Positions 12,901-27,900 of a DNA stretch of 64,000 nucleotides are shown here, one piece after another. The stretch covers positions 578,404 through 642,403 of the forward strand of contig NZ_JAAIYA010000004.1 of assembly GCF_010894405.1 (NCBI RefSeq), written 5' to 3'. A program made the translations under genes and the position numbers. Position 1 is the first letter of the stretch, and each line of letters begins with the position of its first letter. The DNA is from Pyxidicoccus caerfyrddinensis. Lineage in GTDB: Bacteria > Myxococcota > Myxococcia > Myxococcales > Myxococcaceae. The notes under the pieces were generated by a model. The model was given only the letters and a program-made list of their open reading frames with translations, was not told where the DNA came from and ran no database searches.

Positions 12901-15900
12901 CCTCGGCGCCCTGGCCGTACGTCACCAGCGGCTGCAGCGTGAAGGTGAAGCCTCCCGCCCGCACCGCGCTCACCGGGCCCCCCGGGGCCGGGGTGGAGAC
13001 GCGCACGTCCACCGGGCCCGTGACGTTGCCCGGCACCTTCACGCGCAGCACCTCCGCGGACAGCAGCTCCACGCTGGCCGCGGGCACCCCGCCGAACGTC
13101 ACCTGCGAGCCGCCGTAGAGGCCCTGCCCGCGCAGCGTGACGAATTCCCCGCTGTCGAAGGGCGCCGTCTCCGGCGTCAGCGAAGCGATGGAGGGCGGCG
13201 AGAGGTAGCGGTAAGCGCCCAGGCGCAGGGCGGACAGGCCACCCACGTTCACCACCTCCACGGCCGCGGGGCCGGCGGTGCCCGGAGGCACCTGCACGGC
13301 GATGGAGCGGCCATCCGCCGCCACCGACGTCACCAGGGCCGGCGTCCCACCGAAGGACACCGCGCACCCGGCGACGAAGTGCTCGCCCAGGACGGTGACG
13401 GTGTCGCCGCCCGCCTCCAGGCCGAAGGCGGGCTCCACGCGGGCCAGCACGGGGCGCTCGGCGTTCGCCGCGCTGGCCGTGCGGAAGCGGACGTCCACGT
13501 CCACGCCCAGCTTGCCGCCCTCGAGGTTGGCCAGGTCCTGGCCGATGTGCAGCCGGTGCGCCGTCGACGTGGCCAGCGGCGCGTACGGCTCCAGCACCAC
13601 GTCCGCGCCCTCCGTCGTGGCCATCAACCGCCGCGCCACCGCCACCGGCATGTTCGAGCCGTCATCCCGCGTCAGCGTGACGGCGTCCGCCGTGTTGAAG
13701 TCCGGCAGCTCCGACAGGTGCACGCGCACGGGCTCGCCCGGCGCCACGGTGTCGCCGTTGGCGGGCGTGGTACCCACCAGCTCCAGGTGGTCCAGCGCCA
13801 CGGCGGCCAGCGAGCCCGCCAGCGCGCCGCCCTGGTCCGAGGCCTGCTCCAGCGGCAGCTCCACCGACCGGCCATTCACGTCCAGCAGCAGCGTGCCCAC
13901 CAGGAGGTAGTTGTCGGCGAAGGCCAGCGTCCGCGCATCGCCCACCACCTGGGCGCGCTCCAGCGCGTAGGGTGGCAGGCCCACCGGCACCGCGAAGCGC
14001 TGCACCTTGCCGCCACCCGCCGCCACGTAGGCCACGCCGCCGGACACCCACGTCTGCTCCGCGGACATCCACGTGCGCCCCTGCGCATCCGTCAGCACCA
14101 ACTGGCCGGCCGGGGCGGGATTCGCCGGGTCCACCAGCTCCACCACCGCCACCTGCTTCGCCCGGCCCAGCGACGCGTAGGCGCGCGTGCCGCTCGCCGT
14201 GAGGTGCAGCGCGGGCGCGGACAGCGGGAAGGTGCCCACCTGCGGCAGCCCGCCCTTGCGCGCGTCCAGCACGTGCAGCTTCGGCGCGCTCTCGTTGCCG
14301 TCCGCCACCAACAGGTAGGGGCCCCAGGTGGCCAGCGCGCTCGCGCCGCCGGACACCGCGTGGTTGCCCACCGGCAGCGGCGCGTCCGTCTCACCCAACC
14401 GGTACACGGAGACGCCCGCGCCGTCCGCGACGAAGAGCAGGTCGTCGCGTACGAGCACGTCCCGCGCCGCCGTGGTGACGCCCAGCGTGGTCGTCACCAC
14501 GGGCGCGTCCACCTGCGACACCTCCACCACCTTCACGCCCGCCGCGCCCGCGGCCAGGTAGACGCGGCTGCCGGCCTTGGCCAGCCGCCGCACGCCGCCC
14601 GACACCGGAACGGTGAGCTTCTTCACCTCGGTGATGGTGGGCAGCTCCGACAGGCGGGCGATGAGCAACCCGCCCTCGGACGTGGCTCGCGACGCCTCGT
14701 ACACGGTGCCGTCGGCGCCGACGATGGCCGTCTCGCCGCCCAGCGCCGCGTACGCCACGCCGTGGTCCACCAGCACCTGCGCCACCGGCAGCGTGGGCAG
14801 CCGCGACACCGCGCCCGCGCCGTAGATGAACGAGCGGGTCAGCACGGAGGACTGGCCCGGCAGCGTCGCCGTGACGTCCACCAGCCCCGCCGCGTGTGGC
14901 GGCACGCGCACCACCGCCTGCTCCATGGACAGCACCCGCACGTCGAAGGACGGCGTGGTGTCGAAGCGCACGGCCAGCCCGGGCACGAAGCCCTTGCCGG
15001 TGACGACGATGTCCTTGCCGCCCTGCTGGGGCGACTGGTCGGACGACAGCGTGAGCAGGCGCAACGGCTCGCGGTAGAGGAAGCCGCCCAGGCGCGCGTC
15101 GCGCAGCCCCGACGGCGTGTCGATGACCTCCACCAACGCCGGCCCCGCGGCCGCGCCCACGGAGGGAGGCACCGTCACCCGCAGCGTGTCGTCCGCCAGC
15201 CACTCCACCGCCGCCGCCTGGCCGCCCACCCGGACGGACGTGGCGGCGCGAAAGCCCGCGCCCGTGAGCAGCAGCGTGGTGTGCGCATTGGACAGGCCGG
15301 ACGCCGGCTCCAGGCGGGTGATGACGGGCTTCAGCGCATCCGCGCTCGTGACGTGGAAGGTGGCGTGCACCGGCACGGCGAGCGGCCGGGTGTCGAACGC
15401 CTTGATGCCAGGGGACAGGTCCACCCGCACCTCGTCGCCCGGACGGAACGGGACGGACGGCTGGAAGACGAGCGTGGAGCCGCGCACGGCGAACACCACC
15501 TCGCGCGAGCCCTGCACCACGCGCCAGCCGGTGCCGTCATTGGCCTGCACCTCGAACGTCTGCGGCGTCACCGACTCCGGCGACACCGGCAGCGTGAGGC
15601 GCGCCTGGATGAGCGTGCCCGGCGGCGCCAGCCCGCCCTGGGGTGGGTCCAGCTCCACGGCGAGCAGGTCCGTGGGAGGAATCTCGATGACCGTCGCATC
15701 GCCCGCGGTGGCGGCCAGCAGCGCCCCGCCCGCGAACGTCAGCCCCAGCACCGGCGAGCCCAGGTCCGTGGACTGGAGCACGCGCGGCGCGGACTCGTCG
15801 CTCAGGTCGAAGACGTAGAGCTTCGTGCCCACGCTGACGTACGCACGGCCCCCGCGCACCGCCAGGCGGCTGCTCACGAGCTCCTCGTAGGGCCGCGTCC

Positions 15901-18900
15901 CCGACAGCACCGTCACGCGCCCCACCCGCGTGCCCGCGCGGGTGTACAGCGTGAGCGCCAGGCCGGAGCCCGTGCCGCCCACCACCTGCGACGTCAGCGT
16001 GTAGAAGCGGTCCGGTCCCAGGTCCAGTGCCAGCGCGTCCGCGTCCAGCACGACGGACTCGGGAGGAGACAGACGCGGCCCCGCCGCGTGGAAGCGCTGG
16101 ATGACGCCCGCGCTGCTCCCGGGGTCCGTCACGGACACGTAGGCGTCCGCGCCCTCCAGCCGCACGCCCGTCGCCCGGCCGTACGTCACCGCGCGGTCCG
16201 CGATGAAGGGGAACCCGGCGTCGGACACATCCACGACCACCAGCCCCAGCTCATCCGTCGCCAGGTACGCCAGCGCGCCGGACACGTCCAGGCCGCGCAC
16301 GGGGCGCTCGGTGCGGACTCCGCCCAGGCGGATGGGCCGCTCCTCAATCTTCACGTCGAACAGCTCCAGCCCCTCGTAGCCGCTGTTGGAGACGCCCACG
16401 TACAGCGTGTCCCCGGACAGGCGCAGCTCCGACGCCACCCTCGGCGGGAAGCCCGGCAGGTCCAGCGTGGTGCCCACCGGCATGTCGTAGGAGAACAGGC
16501 CCACCCGCACCGGCTCCTCGCCGGGCCGCACCAACTCCACCGGCGCCAGCGTGGCGTCATCCACCGCGGGCGTCGTGAAGCTCAGCGACGTCAGGTCCTG
16601 GATGTCCACGTCCACCGCGTCCCTGCCGCCGATGCGCACCTTCGTCCCCGGCGCCAGCGCCTGACGGCCCGAGACAGCAAGCTGCACGCGCGTCCCGCCC
16701 TCCACCGGCCCATGGTCCGGAGACAGCGCCACGCCCGCACCCTCCAGCGGGTCCAGGTACAGCACCGACGAGGGCAGCACCGCCGTGGGCCCACCCTGGT
16801 CCACGACCTCCAGGTCCGCGGGGCCGGCCTCGGCCATGGCGGGCGCGGTGACGCGCAGCTCCGTCTCGGAGACGACCTGGAAGCTGGCGGGCTGTCCGCC
16901 CACGCGCACCTGGGCCACGCCGCCCAGGCGCTGCCCCACCACCGTCAGCACCGTGCCTCCCGCGCGCGAGGCCGCGGAGGGCGCCACGGACACGAGCACA
17001 GGCAGCCGGCTGCCCACCGCGCCTGTCCGGAAGCCGAGGCTCAGCGGCACCAGCAGCGAGCCTCCGCGCTGGTCCGTCACCCGCGAGTCCACTTCCAGTC
17101 GGTACGCCAGGTTCGGCGCCAGCGCGGACTCCGGACGCACCACCAGCGTGGAGCCGGAGACCTCCAGGTCCACGTCGACGGCTTCGTCATCCGCTCCGAG
17201 CAGCCGGACGCTCGCGTCCGTGAAGCTGGCAGCGGCGAGCGGCCGGTTGAACCGGACCACCAACTCCACGCCCTCGGGCGCCACCAGCGACTCCCGCGCG
17301 GGCGTGTAGCCCGTCACGTAGAGGAAGGGCACGGACAGCTCCGTCACGCGGTCGCGGCTGGCCAGCAGCAGCCGGTCCTGCACCGCCGCCGAGTCCCACG
17401 CCGGCTCCGGGTTGCCGCCGCTCACCAGCTTCGGCGCGCGCGGCTCCGACACGTCCACCAGCACCACGCCACCGTCAGCCGCGGAGACGAAGAGCAAATC
17501 GCCCAGCAGCCGCAGGCGCTGCGGGTGGCCCGGCTTGTTGGACAGCGTGCCGTCGAAGGGAATGCTGGCCGTGTCGAGCTTCCGGGGATGGGCCGGGTCA
17601 GCCACGTCCACGAAGAGCAGGCCGTACTCGGCGGCCGCGACAATCGCCACGTCGCGCACCACCACCACGTCCGTGAGCGAGTACGGGAACGTGAGCGAGG
17701 CCTCCACCGAGGCGCCCGGACGCGCGGAGGCGTACACGAGCAGGCTGCCCGAGGGCGGCTCGCCGGGAATGGCGCGAGCATGCTCACCCGAAGGGCTCCC
17801 GGTGACGGACGTCTCCGGAGGCGGCGGCAGCTTCATCGGGTCATACGGGTCGGGCGGGCAGAAGTAGAGGCCCTCGTGCCGGCCGGTCACCACGAACGCG
17901 CGGCCTCGCGCCAGCGCCGCGCCGAACACGTCCGTCGCGGACGGGAGCGCGCCGATGCGCACCGGGTCGTTCGCGGTGCGCGTGTCGAAGAGCATCACCC
18001 CGCCGCCCGTGCCGTAGGCCGGGGGCGTCCCGGGGCAGCGGCCTTCCGGGTCCATCGTGAGCACGGTACCCAGCACCCAGGCGCCCGTCGGCGTGGGCAG
18101 CACGCGGGTGGCGTGCATGCCGTCCGAGCCTCCCTCCAGCGAGGCCCGGCCGAGCAGCGGCAGCCCCAGCGTGTCCGTGGCGTCCAGCACCGCGAGGCCG
18201 CTCAGGCCGTTGGCCACGTACAGCCTGCCGTCCCTCGCCGCCACGTCCAGCGAGTCGGGCATGATTTCGATGTCCGGCAGCGGCTCGTCGCGCAGGTAGC
18301 CCATCCGCAGCGCGAAGTAGCGGTCCACCAGCGCGTCCGGCGCGTCCACCACCTGCGCGCCCGAGGTGCGCGGCCGGCCCGCCAGCGTCGCGTCGTACAC
18401 GACGGCGCGGAACGACTCGGGGATGACGCCCTGGCCGGTGATGGCGCCGAGGTACGGCTGGTCGAAGCGGTTGCCGTTGCCACCGGCGCCGGCCGCGGCG
18501 AACACCTGCAGCGGCTGCTCCGGGTTGACGAACAGCGCGCGCGGACGCACCGAGACGGCGCGCTCCTCGCCGGAGAACGGCAGGCCGTAGCCCACGGGGC
18601 TCGGCGCGGTGACGCGGGAGATGCCGTCGGGAGACACCACCGACACCTCGGCCGCGCCGAACGAGCCCGGCGGCGCCACGGCCGTCAGCTCGTTGAAGGA
18701 CACCACCTGCACGCCGGACGCGGGCAGGCCGCGCACCAGCACCCGGGTGGAGCCCAGCGCATCCGCCCACCACGGCAGGAAGCCCTCGCCGGTGACGCGC
18801 ACGGTGCTGCCGCCCCGGGGATTGAGGAAGCGCGGACTGGCCGAGTGCGCGAAGAGCGGCGCCACGTACAGGTAGCCGCCCGGCCTGCGCACGGACAGTC

Positions 18901-21900
18901 CCGACGGCTGCACCACCTCCACGTCCGCCAGCCCCACCGCGCCCGGAGGAGTCTCCACCGTAAGGCGCGTCGACGACGCGGCCAGCACGTCCGCCTCAAC
19001 CCCGCCGATGCGCACGCTCGCGCCCGGCTCGAAGGACGCCCCCAGCACCTCCACCACGTTGCCACCCGCGATTGAGCCCACGCGCGGCACCACCTGCGAC
19101 AGCACCGGCCGCACGCCCACGCCGCCCGCGGCCTGGAAGTCCAGCGTGTAGGGCGCGATGAGCGCGTGGCCGTCCGGCGTCTTCAGCGCCTGGGAGACGG
19201 AGACGCGCAGCGCGGCGCCCGAGGGCAGCGGCTCCGAGAGCCTGAAGACGCAGGTGCTGCGCAGGTCATCCACGCCCCCCGCCTCCAGCGTGCCGGAGAC
19301 GGGCAGGCCGTCCGCCGTGAAGGAGAAGGCCCCCGGCGCCGTGGCCGGGTCGAACGCCGCCGAGAAGAAGACGGTGACGGAGTCCAGGCTGCGCGGGACG
19401 ACCTCGCCCGAGGCCACGCTGGCGCCCGTGACGGACAGCTCCGCCGCGGGGCCCAGCTCCAGCGACCAGCCGCGCTGTCCACGGTCCCTCAAGCTCAGCA
19501 GCCGCCCACCGCCCACCGCCACCGTGCGGGCGTCGCCGCCCTGCATGCCGATGACATGGTGGAGCAGCTTCGGAGCCAGCGCGTCGCTCAGGTCCACCAC
19601 CGCGACGCCCGCGGCCCCGGCGGCCACGTAGGCCACGTCTCCCGAGAGCCGCACGTCCGAGGCGAAGCCCTTCACGTCCACCGAGGCGAGGCGCCGGAGC
19701 GGAAGCTGCGACACGTCCACCAGCACCAGGCCCTCGGCGCCCGCCGCCACCACGGCCAGCTCCCGCCGCAGGCGCACGCGCTGCACAGCGATGTCCGGCA
19801 GCACGCCCAGCAACGCAGGCGCGCCCTCCACGGACCACAGCTGGAGACTGCCCGGCGCCACGCGGTCATCCACGCCACGAGTCCCGACGCCCAGCGCCGC
19901 CTGCCCCTCCCAGACGCCCACCGCCTGCACCCCGGGGAGAATCTCCTGCGTGTGCACGGGGAAGACGTCCACGGAGGTGTCGAAGGCCCGAAGTCCACTG
20001 GCCGCGGCCGCCGCCAGCAGCCGGTCTCCGCGCGCGTCCACGCCGAAGACACCGTGCGCGCCCGAGGGCGTCACGGCCAGCAGCCGGGGTTGGTCCGGCC
20101 TGTCCACGTCCACCCGGGCCACCGCGCCCTCGGCGGGGACTCCATTCGCGCCGCGCCGGGAGATGAGGCCCACGTACATCAGGTCTCCCCCCGAGGGCGG
20201 GTAGCTGATGGAGGTGGCCTCGCCCGGCAGGTTGAGGTGCGCCACGCGGCGGTCATCCACGCGGTCGCCGTTCTCGTCCACCAGGTCGCCCCGGCGGTCC
20301 GGGGCAATCGGCTCGCCCACGTGTGGCCCGAAGCGGTGCAGGCCGGAGATGTCCACCACCTCCAGCCCCGAGTCGCCCACCACGTAGGCCAGGTCGCCCA
20401 CCACCACCACGTCTCGCAGCGCGGCGCCCAGCGCCACCGACGCGCCGGTCGGCTGGTCGAAGGTGAAGGCGTGCGCCAGCGTGGCGGTGGTGCCGTCCGG
20501 GTTGGTGACGGTGACGTCCACCGGGCCGCGCAGCCCGTCCGGCGTGTACGCCTGGATGAGGCCGATGCCCAGCACGCGGACCTGGAGCGCGTCCGCGTTG
20601 CCGAAGCGCACCCGCACCGTCCCGTCCGGCGCGAAGCCCCTGCCGGAGATGAGCACCCGCGTGCCCCCCGACGTGGGGCCGCGCGGCGGTGACACCGCGG
20701 TGAGCTGGAGCGGGTCCACGTACAGATAGGCGCCAATGGCGTCCACGCGGCTGCCACCGCGCCCGATGATGCTGACGGTGGCGGGGCCGGCGATGCTCGG
20801 CGGCGTCTCCACCACGGCGCTCATGCCGCCCGGAGCCACGGACTTCACCGTGGCCGGCGCGCCGTTGATGCGCACCTCCATCGTCGAGCTGAAGCCGTGG
20901 CCCTCCAGCGTCACGTCCACCCGGCCCGACGCGGGACCCTGGCGCGGAGTGACTCGCGTGAAGCCCACGGGGACCGCCGTCACGTCGGACGCGGTGGTGA
21001 ACTCCGCGAGGAATGCGCCCGGCATGGGCGCGCCGTCCACCTGCGCATGGAGTCCCTCGACGCGGAGCTGGTACGTCCTGCTCCGCTCCAGCGGCTGCGC
21101 GGGCGTCAGCGTCACCGTGGTGCCCTGGACCTCCAGCGTGGCCGGGACGGGCGCGCCCTGGGCGGTGCCGTCCACCTGGAACAGCCGCACCGTGGTGGCG
21201 CTCACGTCCGACACCGGCCGGCTCAGGAACGCCTGGAGGGACGTGCCCACCGGGAACGCCTCCGCGCCATCCTCCGGCACGCTTCCCGTCACCACCGGGA
21301 AGGGCAGCCCCACCACCGCGAGCGCATCCAGCGCCGCGGGCGCGCCCGGCGGCGGCTCCACCGTCGTCTTCACGGTGGCCACCACCACGTCACCCTCCAC
21401 CGCCACGTCGGACAGCGTCGCCGCGGGGTACAGGTCCACCGCGTCCACGGAGATGGGCCGCGAAGGGTCCGAAGCGACGAGCACCTGCACCAGCGCCGAA
21501 CCGCCGGAGCCCGCCAGCGCGCCCACCTGGGGCCCGAGCGCGCCACCCGCGAAGCGCATGCCGCCCACCAGCGGCGTCACCGGTGCCACCTCGCGCGGCC
21601 GGGTGACGGGCACCAGCGACAGCGTGCGCAGGGTCTGCTCCGCCACGGACAAGCCGCGACGTGAGAACAGCGCCACGTCGCTCGCGGAGGTGGCCAGCTC
21701 GCCCACCACCGGCATGGCCGGCAGCGACAGGTCCGCCACCAGCAGCCGGCGCTCGGAGCCGAGCTCGGCCAGCAGCACCGCGTAGCGGCCGGACACCTGC
21801 ACGTCCAGGATGGACGGCTCCTGCTGCGTGCCGTTGAAGCGGAACCGCGTCACCGCGCCCAGCAGCACCGGCCGGTCCGGCTCCACCAGCGAGTAGAGCG

Positions 21901-24900
21901 CCACGCCCCCCGGCCCCGCCGCCATCAGCGCCAGGTCTCCCGCGAGGGCCAGGCCCCGCGCGTTCCCCACGCCGGGCACCGCCGTCACCAGCACGGGCGC
22001 CGTCGGCGTGGCCGCGTTGACGACGAGCAGCGACGGGCCGCCCTCCCCCACCACGTCCACGAACGGCAGGTCCGCGCCGTTGACGGCCACGTAGGCCCGA
22101 GTCCCCCGCACCGCGAGCGCCGCGGGCTCGTACGGCGGCGGCAGCGACACGCCTCCCAGCAGGAACGCGCCCGACGCGTCACCCACGTCCACCAGCGACA
22201 GTGCGCCGTGCACGCTGTCCTGGAGCAGCTCCACCGGTTCCTTCGCGGACGTGGCCACCTGCGCGGGCGACAGCACCCAGGCCTTCTTCCCGGACAGCGT
22301 CACCTTCAGCGGCGCCAGCCTCGGCATCAGGTGCGCGGGGCGGATGGGGCCGTCCTGTTCCGGGTCGTAGCGCTCCAGCACCGTGGACACCGTCAGGTCC
22401 GTGTAGAGGTACGCCCCCGCCGCCACCGCGCGCCGCCCGTCCGGGTTGCGCACCGCCACGTCCGCGGGACCGAAGGGCCCCGGCGGCACCCGGGCCGTCA
22501 GCCGGCCCGGAGACAGCACCCGCACCTGAGTCGCGGGCTGTCCGCCCACCGTCACCGTGGCGCCGCGCTGGAAGCCCCCGCCGGACAGCTCCACCGTGTT
22601 GCCACCCTCCAGCCTTCCCGTGGAGGGCACCACGAACTGGAGCTCCAGAACCTTGAGGTAGATGAAGCCACCGTAGAGGGCGCCCTCGAGCCCGTCCGGG
22701 TTGACGACCGTGACGGTGGCCGCGCCCTCGAGCTGCGGCGGTGTGCGGGCCGTGAGGCTGCTGCCGTCACCGGCCACCACCACCTCGGTGGCCTCGGCGC
22801 CGGAGAAGTACACCCGGGCTCCCTGACTGAAGCCGGCGCCGAACACGGTGACGGCCGTGCCGCCGTCCAGCGGTCCCGACGCGGGCTGCACTTCGGCCAC
22901 GGCCGGCGGCGTGTGCGCGGCGGCGCGCGTGGTGAAGCGCGAGCGGAACGTCTCGCCCAACGTCAGCCCCGTGGACGTGGCCAGCTCCGGGCCCACCGCG
23001 AGGAAGTAGTCCATGCCCACGGCCAGCGGGCGCTGGGGCACGACGCGCAGCAGGCGTCCGGCGACTTCCACGGTGACGGGCACCTGCGGCCCCAGCAGCG
23101 CATCCGCCGCGCGCAGCACCACCGTGCCCGGCCCGATGCTGGCGGCCGAGGGCGCGGTGGACAGCTCCACCTGAATGGCGAGCTCCGGCGCGGCCACGGG
23201 CACCTGCCGCTCTCCATCCGCGGGCTGCACGGACGTCACCACCAGCCGCTGGAGCGCGAAGTGGGCCAGCCTGTCACCCAGCGTCGCCACCGCGCCGCCG
23301 GCCGCGTGCGCCACGTGGGAGCCGGCCGGCAGGTTGGCGCGCACCAGCGTGCGGGCCCCGCCCTCCGGCTTGACGACGGACACCGACAGCATGCCCTTCA
23401 CCGGCTGCGCGTCCTGGTCCGTGAGCTGCGTCGCGCCCAACACCAGGTTGCCGGAGGCGCTCACCGCGCCCAGCCCCGTGGCCAGCAGGTCCTTGCGGCC
23501 GGGCGTGTGCGGCAGCAGCGACAGCAGCCGGGGCTGCGTGGGCTGCGTCAGGTCCACCACCGCGAGCTGCGCGCTGGCGCCGTCGCACGCCACGAAGGCA
23601 CGGTTGCCCACGGCGGACACCGCGCGCGCGCCACCGGGCACCGCCACGAAGCCCTTCTCCTTCAGCCTCGGGTGCTTCAGGTCCAGCACGCGCAGGCCCG
23701 CGGGGCCCGCGGCCACCAGCAGCAAGTCGCCGGAGATGAAGACGTCCCGGGCCTCGCCCACCACGGGCAGCGTGAGGATGCGCTGGGGCGCCGTCGGGTC
23801 GCCGATGTCCACCACCGCCACGCCCGCGGAGCCGTTGGCCACGAAGGCCACCCTGTCCCTCGCCGCCACACCGCCCACGTCGTTGCCGGGCAGGTCCACG
23901 CTGCCGCGCAGCACGCGCGGCTCCACGTCCACCACTGACAGCAGGGGCGGCACGAAGGACCCGTTGCTCTTGAGCCGGTGCGGCGTCGTCACCAGCGCGC
24001 GCGTCCCGGAGAAGGCGACGGCCACGGGCTCCGCATCCAGCGGCACCAGGCCCAGGCCCAGCAGCGGATTGTCCCCCAGCGACGCCTGCGCGAAGGCCAG
24101 CGCGCCACCGCCCTGCTCCAGGCTCCCGCCCACGGCCAGGCGGCCATCGGTGCGCGCCGCCACCGGCCCCAGCCGCGCCGCGCCGGAGATGGGCAGCAAC
24201 GTGGCCGAGGGCCGCAAGCCCAGCTCCACCTTCACCTGCTGCGAGCGCGCACGGTTGTCGGAGGCGTCCGTGGCCTCGGAGTGGAGGGTGACGAGCTCGC
24301 CCGCGCGGCCGCTCGGCGCCAGCCACGACAGCGAGTACAGCGGCCGGTTCGCGGGCCCCGGGTGGCTGACGGCGGTGCTGCCCAGCTTCAGGCCGTCCAC
24401 CCAGAACTCGGTGGACTTCACGCCGGAGTTGTCCACAGCGGCGGCCGACAGCGTGACGAGCTCACCCTCGGTGACGAGGTCGCGCTCGGGCGGGTCCACC
24501 AGCTCCACCTCGGGCGGCACGGTGTCGCGCACGGTGCCCACCGGCACCGGCGCGGAGACCGTTTCCTGGCCCGCGGTGTCCACGGCCACCGCCGTGAGCT
24601 CGAACAGGCGGTTGCCGCTGCCCACGGGCGCGACGAAGGTGCCCACGTACACGGCCGGCGCGCCGGGAATGCCGGCGGGCACCAGGGCCGTGTCCACGCG
24701 CTTGCCGTCCACCAGGAAGGCCACCCGGACGATGCCGCCGTCAGGGTCCGTGGCCTCGGCCTGGATGCGCAGCGACTGTCCGTCGAAGACGTTGGTGCCG
24801 GGCACCGGCTTCTTGATGGCCACCACCGGCGGCTGGTCCTTCACCACCCGCACCAGCACCGGCGCCGACCAGGCCTCCTGCCCCGCGACGTCCACCGCCT

Positions 24901-27900
24901 TCGCCCTCGCGGTGATGGTGGTGTCCACCCACGCCGCGGGCACCTCGAAGTCGAAGTCGTACGGCAGCACGAAGCGGCGCATCACCTCGGGCGGCGTCTC
25001 GCCCGTGCCCAGGTGCAGCGACACCTGGGCCACGCCGACGCTGTCCTCCGCCGTCACCTTGAAGCGGCGCTTCAGCCCGGCCACCACCTGCGCGGGGGCC
25101 TGGAGCGACACCGCCGGAGGCGCGTCCTCCACCGCCCGCACGGAGACCTGCTTCTGGGACTTCAGGCCGGAGGTGTCCGTCGCCTCGGCGATGAACGTGA
25201 GCGTCGTGCCCCGGGCGCTCTTCGGCACGCGGTAGCTGAACCGGTAGGGCGCCACCGGCATGGTGGCCAGGGGCTCGGTGTTGCCCGCGAGGCGGAACAC
25301 CACGCTGGCCACGCCCACGTTGTCGTCCGCGCGCGCCTCCACGTCCAGCCGCATGCCCTCCACGACTTCGGAGTTGTTCGCCGGCGAGAGGAAGGCCACC
25401 TCCGGCGGCTTCGTGTCCGCCACCACCGGCAGCGTCACCACCGGGGCCACGGCCTCCTTGCCCAGCGAGTCCCGCGCGCGGGTGCGCACGGTGAGCGTCC
25501 GCCCGGCGGAGCCGTACGGCAGCGGCACGCGGAAGGTGAAGGGGCGCGTGGTGCCCGTGTACCGCAGGGTCCCGCTCGCGCCGCCCTCGACGAGCACCTC
25601 CACCCAGGAGATGGCCACGTCGTCCTGCGCGGCCACGACGAGGCCGAAGTCGCGGCCCTCCGTCAGCGTGTCGCCCTGGCGCGGCTGCGCGAGCGCCACG
25701 GTGGGCGCCTGGTCCGCCACCACCGGCAGCAACACCACCTGGCTGTTGACGCGATGCCCGAACGAGTCCACCGCCGACGCCTGGAGCTTGAGCGTCCCGC
25801 CCCCTTGTGGCACCGGCACCTGGAAGGCGAAGGGCGGCGTGCGCAGCACCAGCGGCTGCGGCGCGTCGTTCACCATCAACTCCACGGCCTGCAAGCCCAC
25901 GTCATCATCAGCCGCCACCGTCACCGTCACCGGGCTGCCTTCCACCACGGGCATGCCGTTGGGCGGGGAGATGATGGCCACCGCGGGCTCGCGGTCTCGC
26001 ACCACGTCGATGGGCTGGATGAAGAGCGTGCTCCACCGGCCGCTCACGTCCCGGGCGCGCGTGGCCACGAAGTACGGCGCGCTGTCCGCCATGCCCAACT
26101 GGGCCAGCGGCGGCATGCCCACCTCGTAGCGCACCGGCGGCGCGTACACGTCGAAGTCGGAGCCCGGCACCGCGTTCTCCGCGGGGAAGCCGCCCGCGAC
26201 GTGCACCACCTGGAGCGCCTCCAGGCTGGGGCCGGCGAGCACCTCCACCCGGTCCACGAAGACGTTGTCGTGCGCCACCACCTCCACCAGCACGGGCGTC
26301 TTCTCCACCACGTTCTGGCTCAGCGTCGGCCGCAGCACCTCGGCCACCGGCGCCGTGGTGTCCCGCACCACCACCACCACGCGCTCGTACGAGGACTGGT
26401 GGCCCTCGATGTCCGTGGCCACCGCCCGGAGCTGGAGCGTGGTCTGCGTGCGCTCCGGCTCCAACGCCACGAAGCCGGGCGGCAGGCGCACCAGGCCGCC
26501 ATACGTCTTCAGCCGCGTCACGTCGCGGAAGGGCTCCTTCAGCTCGCGCGCGGCCTCGCGCACCGCCGGGTCCAGCGCCACGGGCAGGCCGTCCTCCCCG
26601 AGCGAGTCTCCCAGCGTGGGGATGTCCTTCGCGGCCTTCGCGGACACGGAGAGCGCGGGCTGGCCGTTGATGAACAGCTCCACCCGCTCCACGGCGGTGT
26701 CGTCACCGGCGATGGCCTGGAAGTAGAGCTGGATGCTGCCCTCGGCCAGCGTGGCGTTGGCGGCGGTGGGCACGGAGATGGCCAGCTCGGGCGCCTGGGG
26801 GCGGCGGCCCTCGACGACGAGCCGGGCGCGGCCCTGCCGCCCGGACGTGTCGGTGACAGTGAGGAGCAGCACGGAGGGCTCGCCGTCGCGGCTCACCGGC
26901 GGACGGAAGGTGAGCTGCCGGGTGGCGGTGGCCGGCGCGGGCGACAGCACCTGGCTGAAGATGACCTCGCCCCGGAAGGTGGCCTCGAGGGAGGCCACGC
27001 CCACGTCATCCTTCGCCTCGAACTGGAGCGAGGCGTCCGTGCCCTGGAGCAGGCGCACGAAGCCGCTCGCCAGCTCCGGACCGGTGATGTCCTCCACGCT
27101 GGAGCGCAGCGACTGCAGCGTCAGCGACGGCGCCTCGTCCAGGCGCACGTCCACGTAGACGGGCTGGGACACGGACGCGTTGCCCGCCCTGTCGCGAGCC
27201 ACCACCGACAGCGCCACGGGCGCGCCGCTGGCGGGACGCCGCAGCACCAGGGTGCGGTTCACCTCCGCGCCCGGCCGCGCCAGCGTCTCGAGGGTGACGC
27301 CGTCCACGCGCAGCTCGGCGGACTCCACCTCCACGTCGTCCTGGAAGGACAGCGTCACCGTCGTCAGGGCGCCTTCGACGACGGCGCTCCCGTTGGCGGG
27401 CGACGTCACCGCCGCGACGGGGGACGTCGTGTCAGGACGCACGCCGACTGGCAGCGTGGCGACGGCACCCACGCCCGCGCCGTCCCAGGCCAGCGCGCTC
27501 AGCACCGCCGCGCGCGGAGACCAGCCCATGGGAGGACGCAGGTGCGTCGTCGGCTGGCTCACGCGTCCCGGCGCCGAGGCCTGGACGTCCAGCGGACTCA
27601 CGGCGAGCCACTCGCCGCCCGCCACCGCCCGCACCTGCACGCTGGAGCCGTCATAGACGAGCCCCGTGCGCGTGACGGCCAGCGGCTCGCTGGCGCCGGA
27701 AGCGGACAGCAGCTCCACGTCGATGGCATCCACCGCCAGCACGGAGGCCGGGAAGGACAGGTCGGCCGAGTAGGACGGGGCCGCCAGGACCAGCTCGCGC
27801 CGCCCGCCCGGGTTCTGGGCCAGGAAGTCCTCCACGGCCGCGGACTGCTCCTGGCCGGGGCGCACGCGGTAGCGCCACGTCACCCGCGCCCGCGCGCCCA

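Noticed and set aside
10553..19075. Plus-strand open frame of 2,840 codons, and others of 500-1,650 codons across 1-33 kb
   Set aside because: They are antisense to the giant gene, with Arg/His/Gly-rich compositions, no domains and no ribosome binding sites. Long open frames opposite genes are expected at this GC content.
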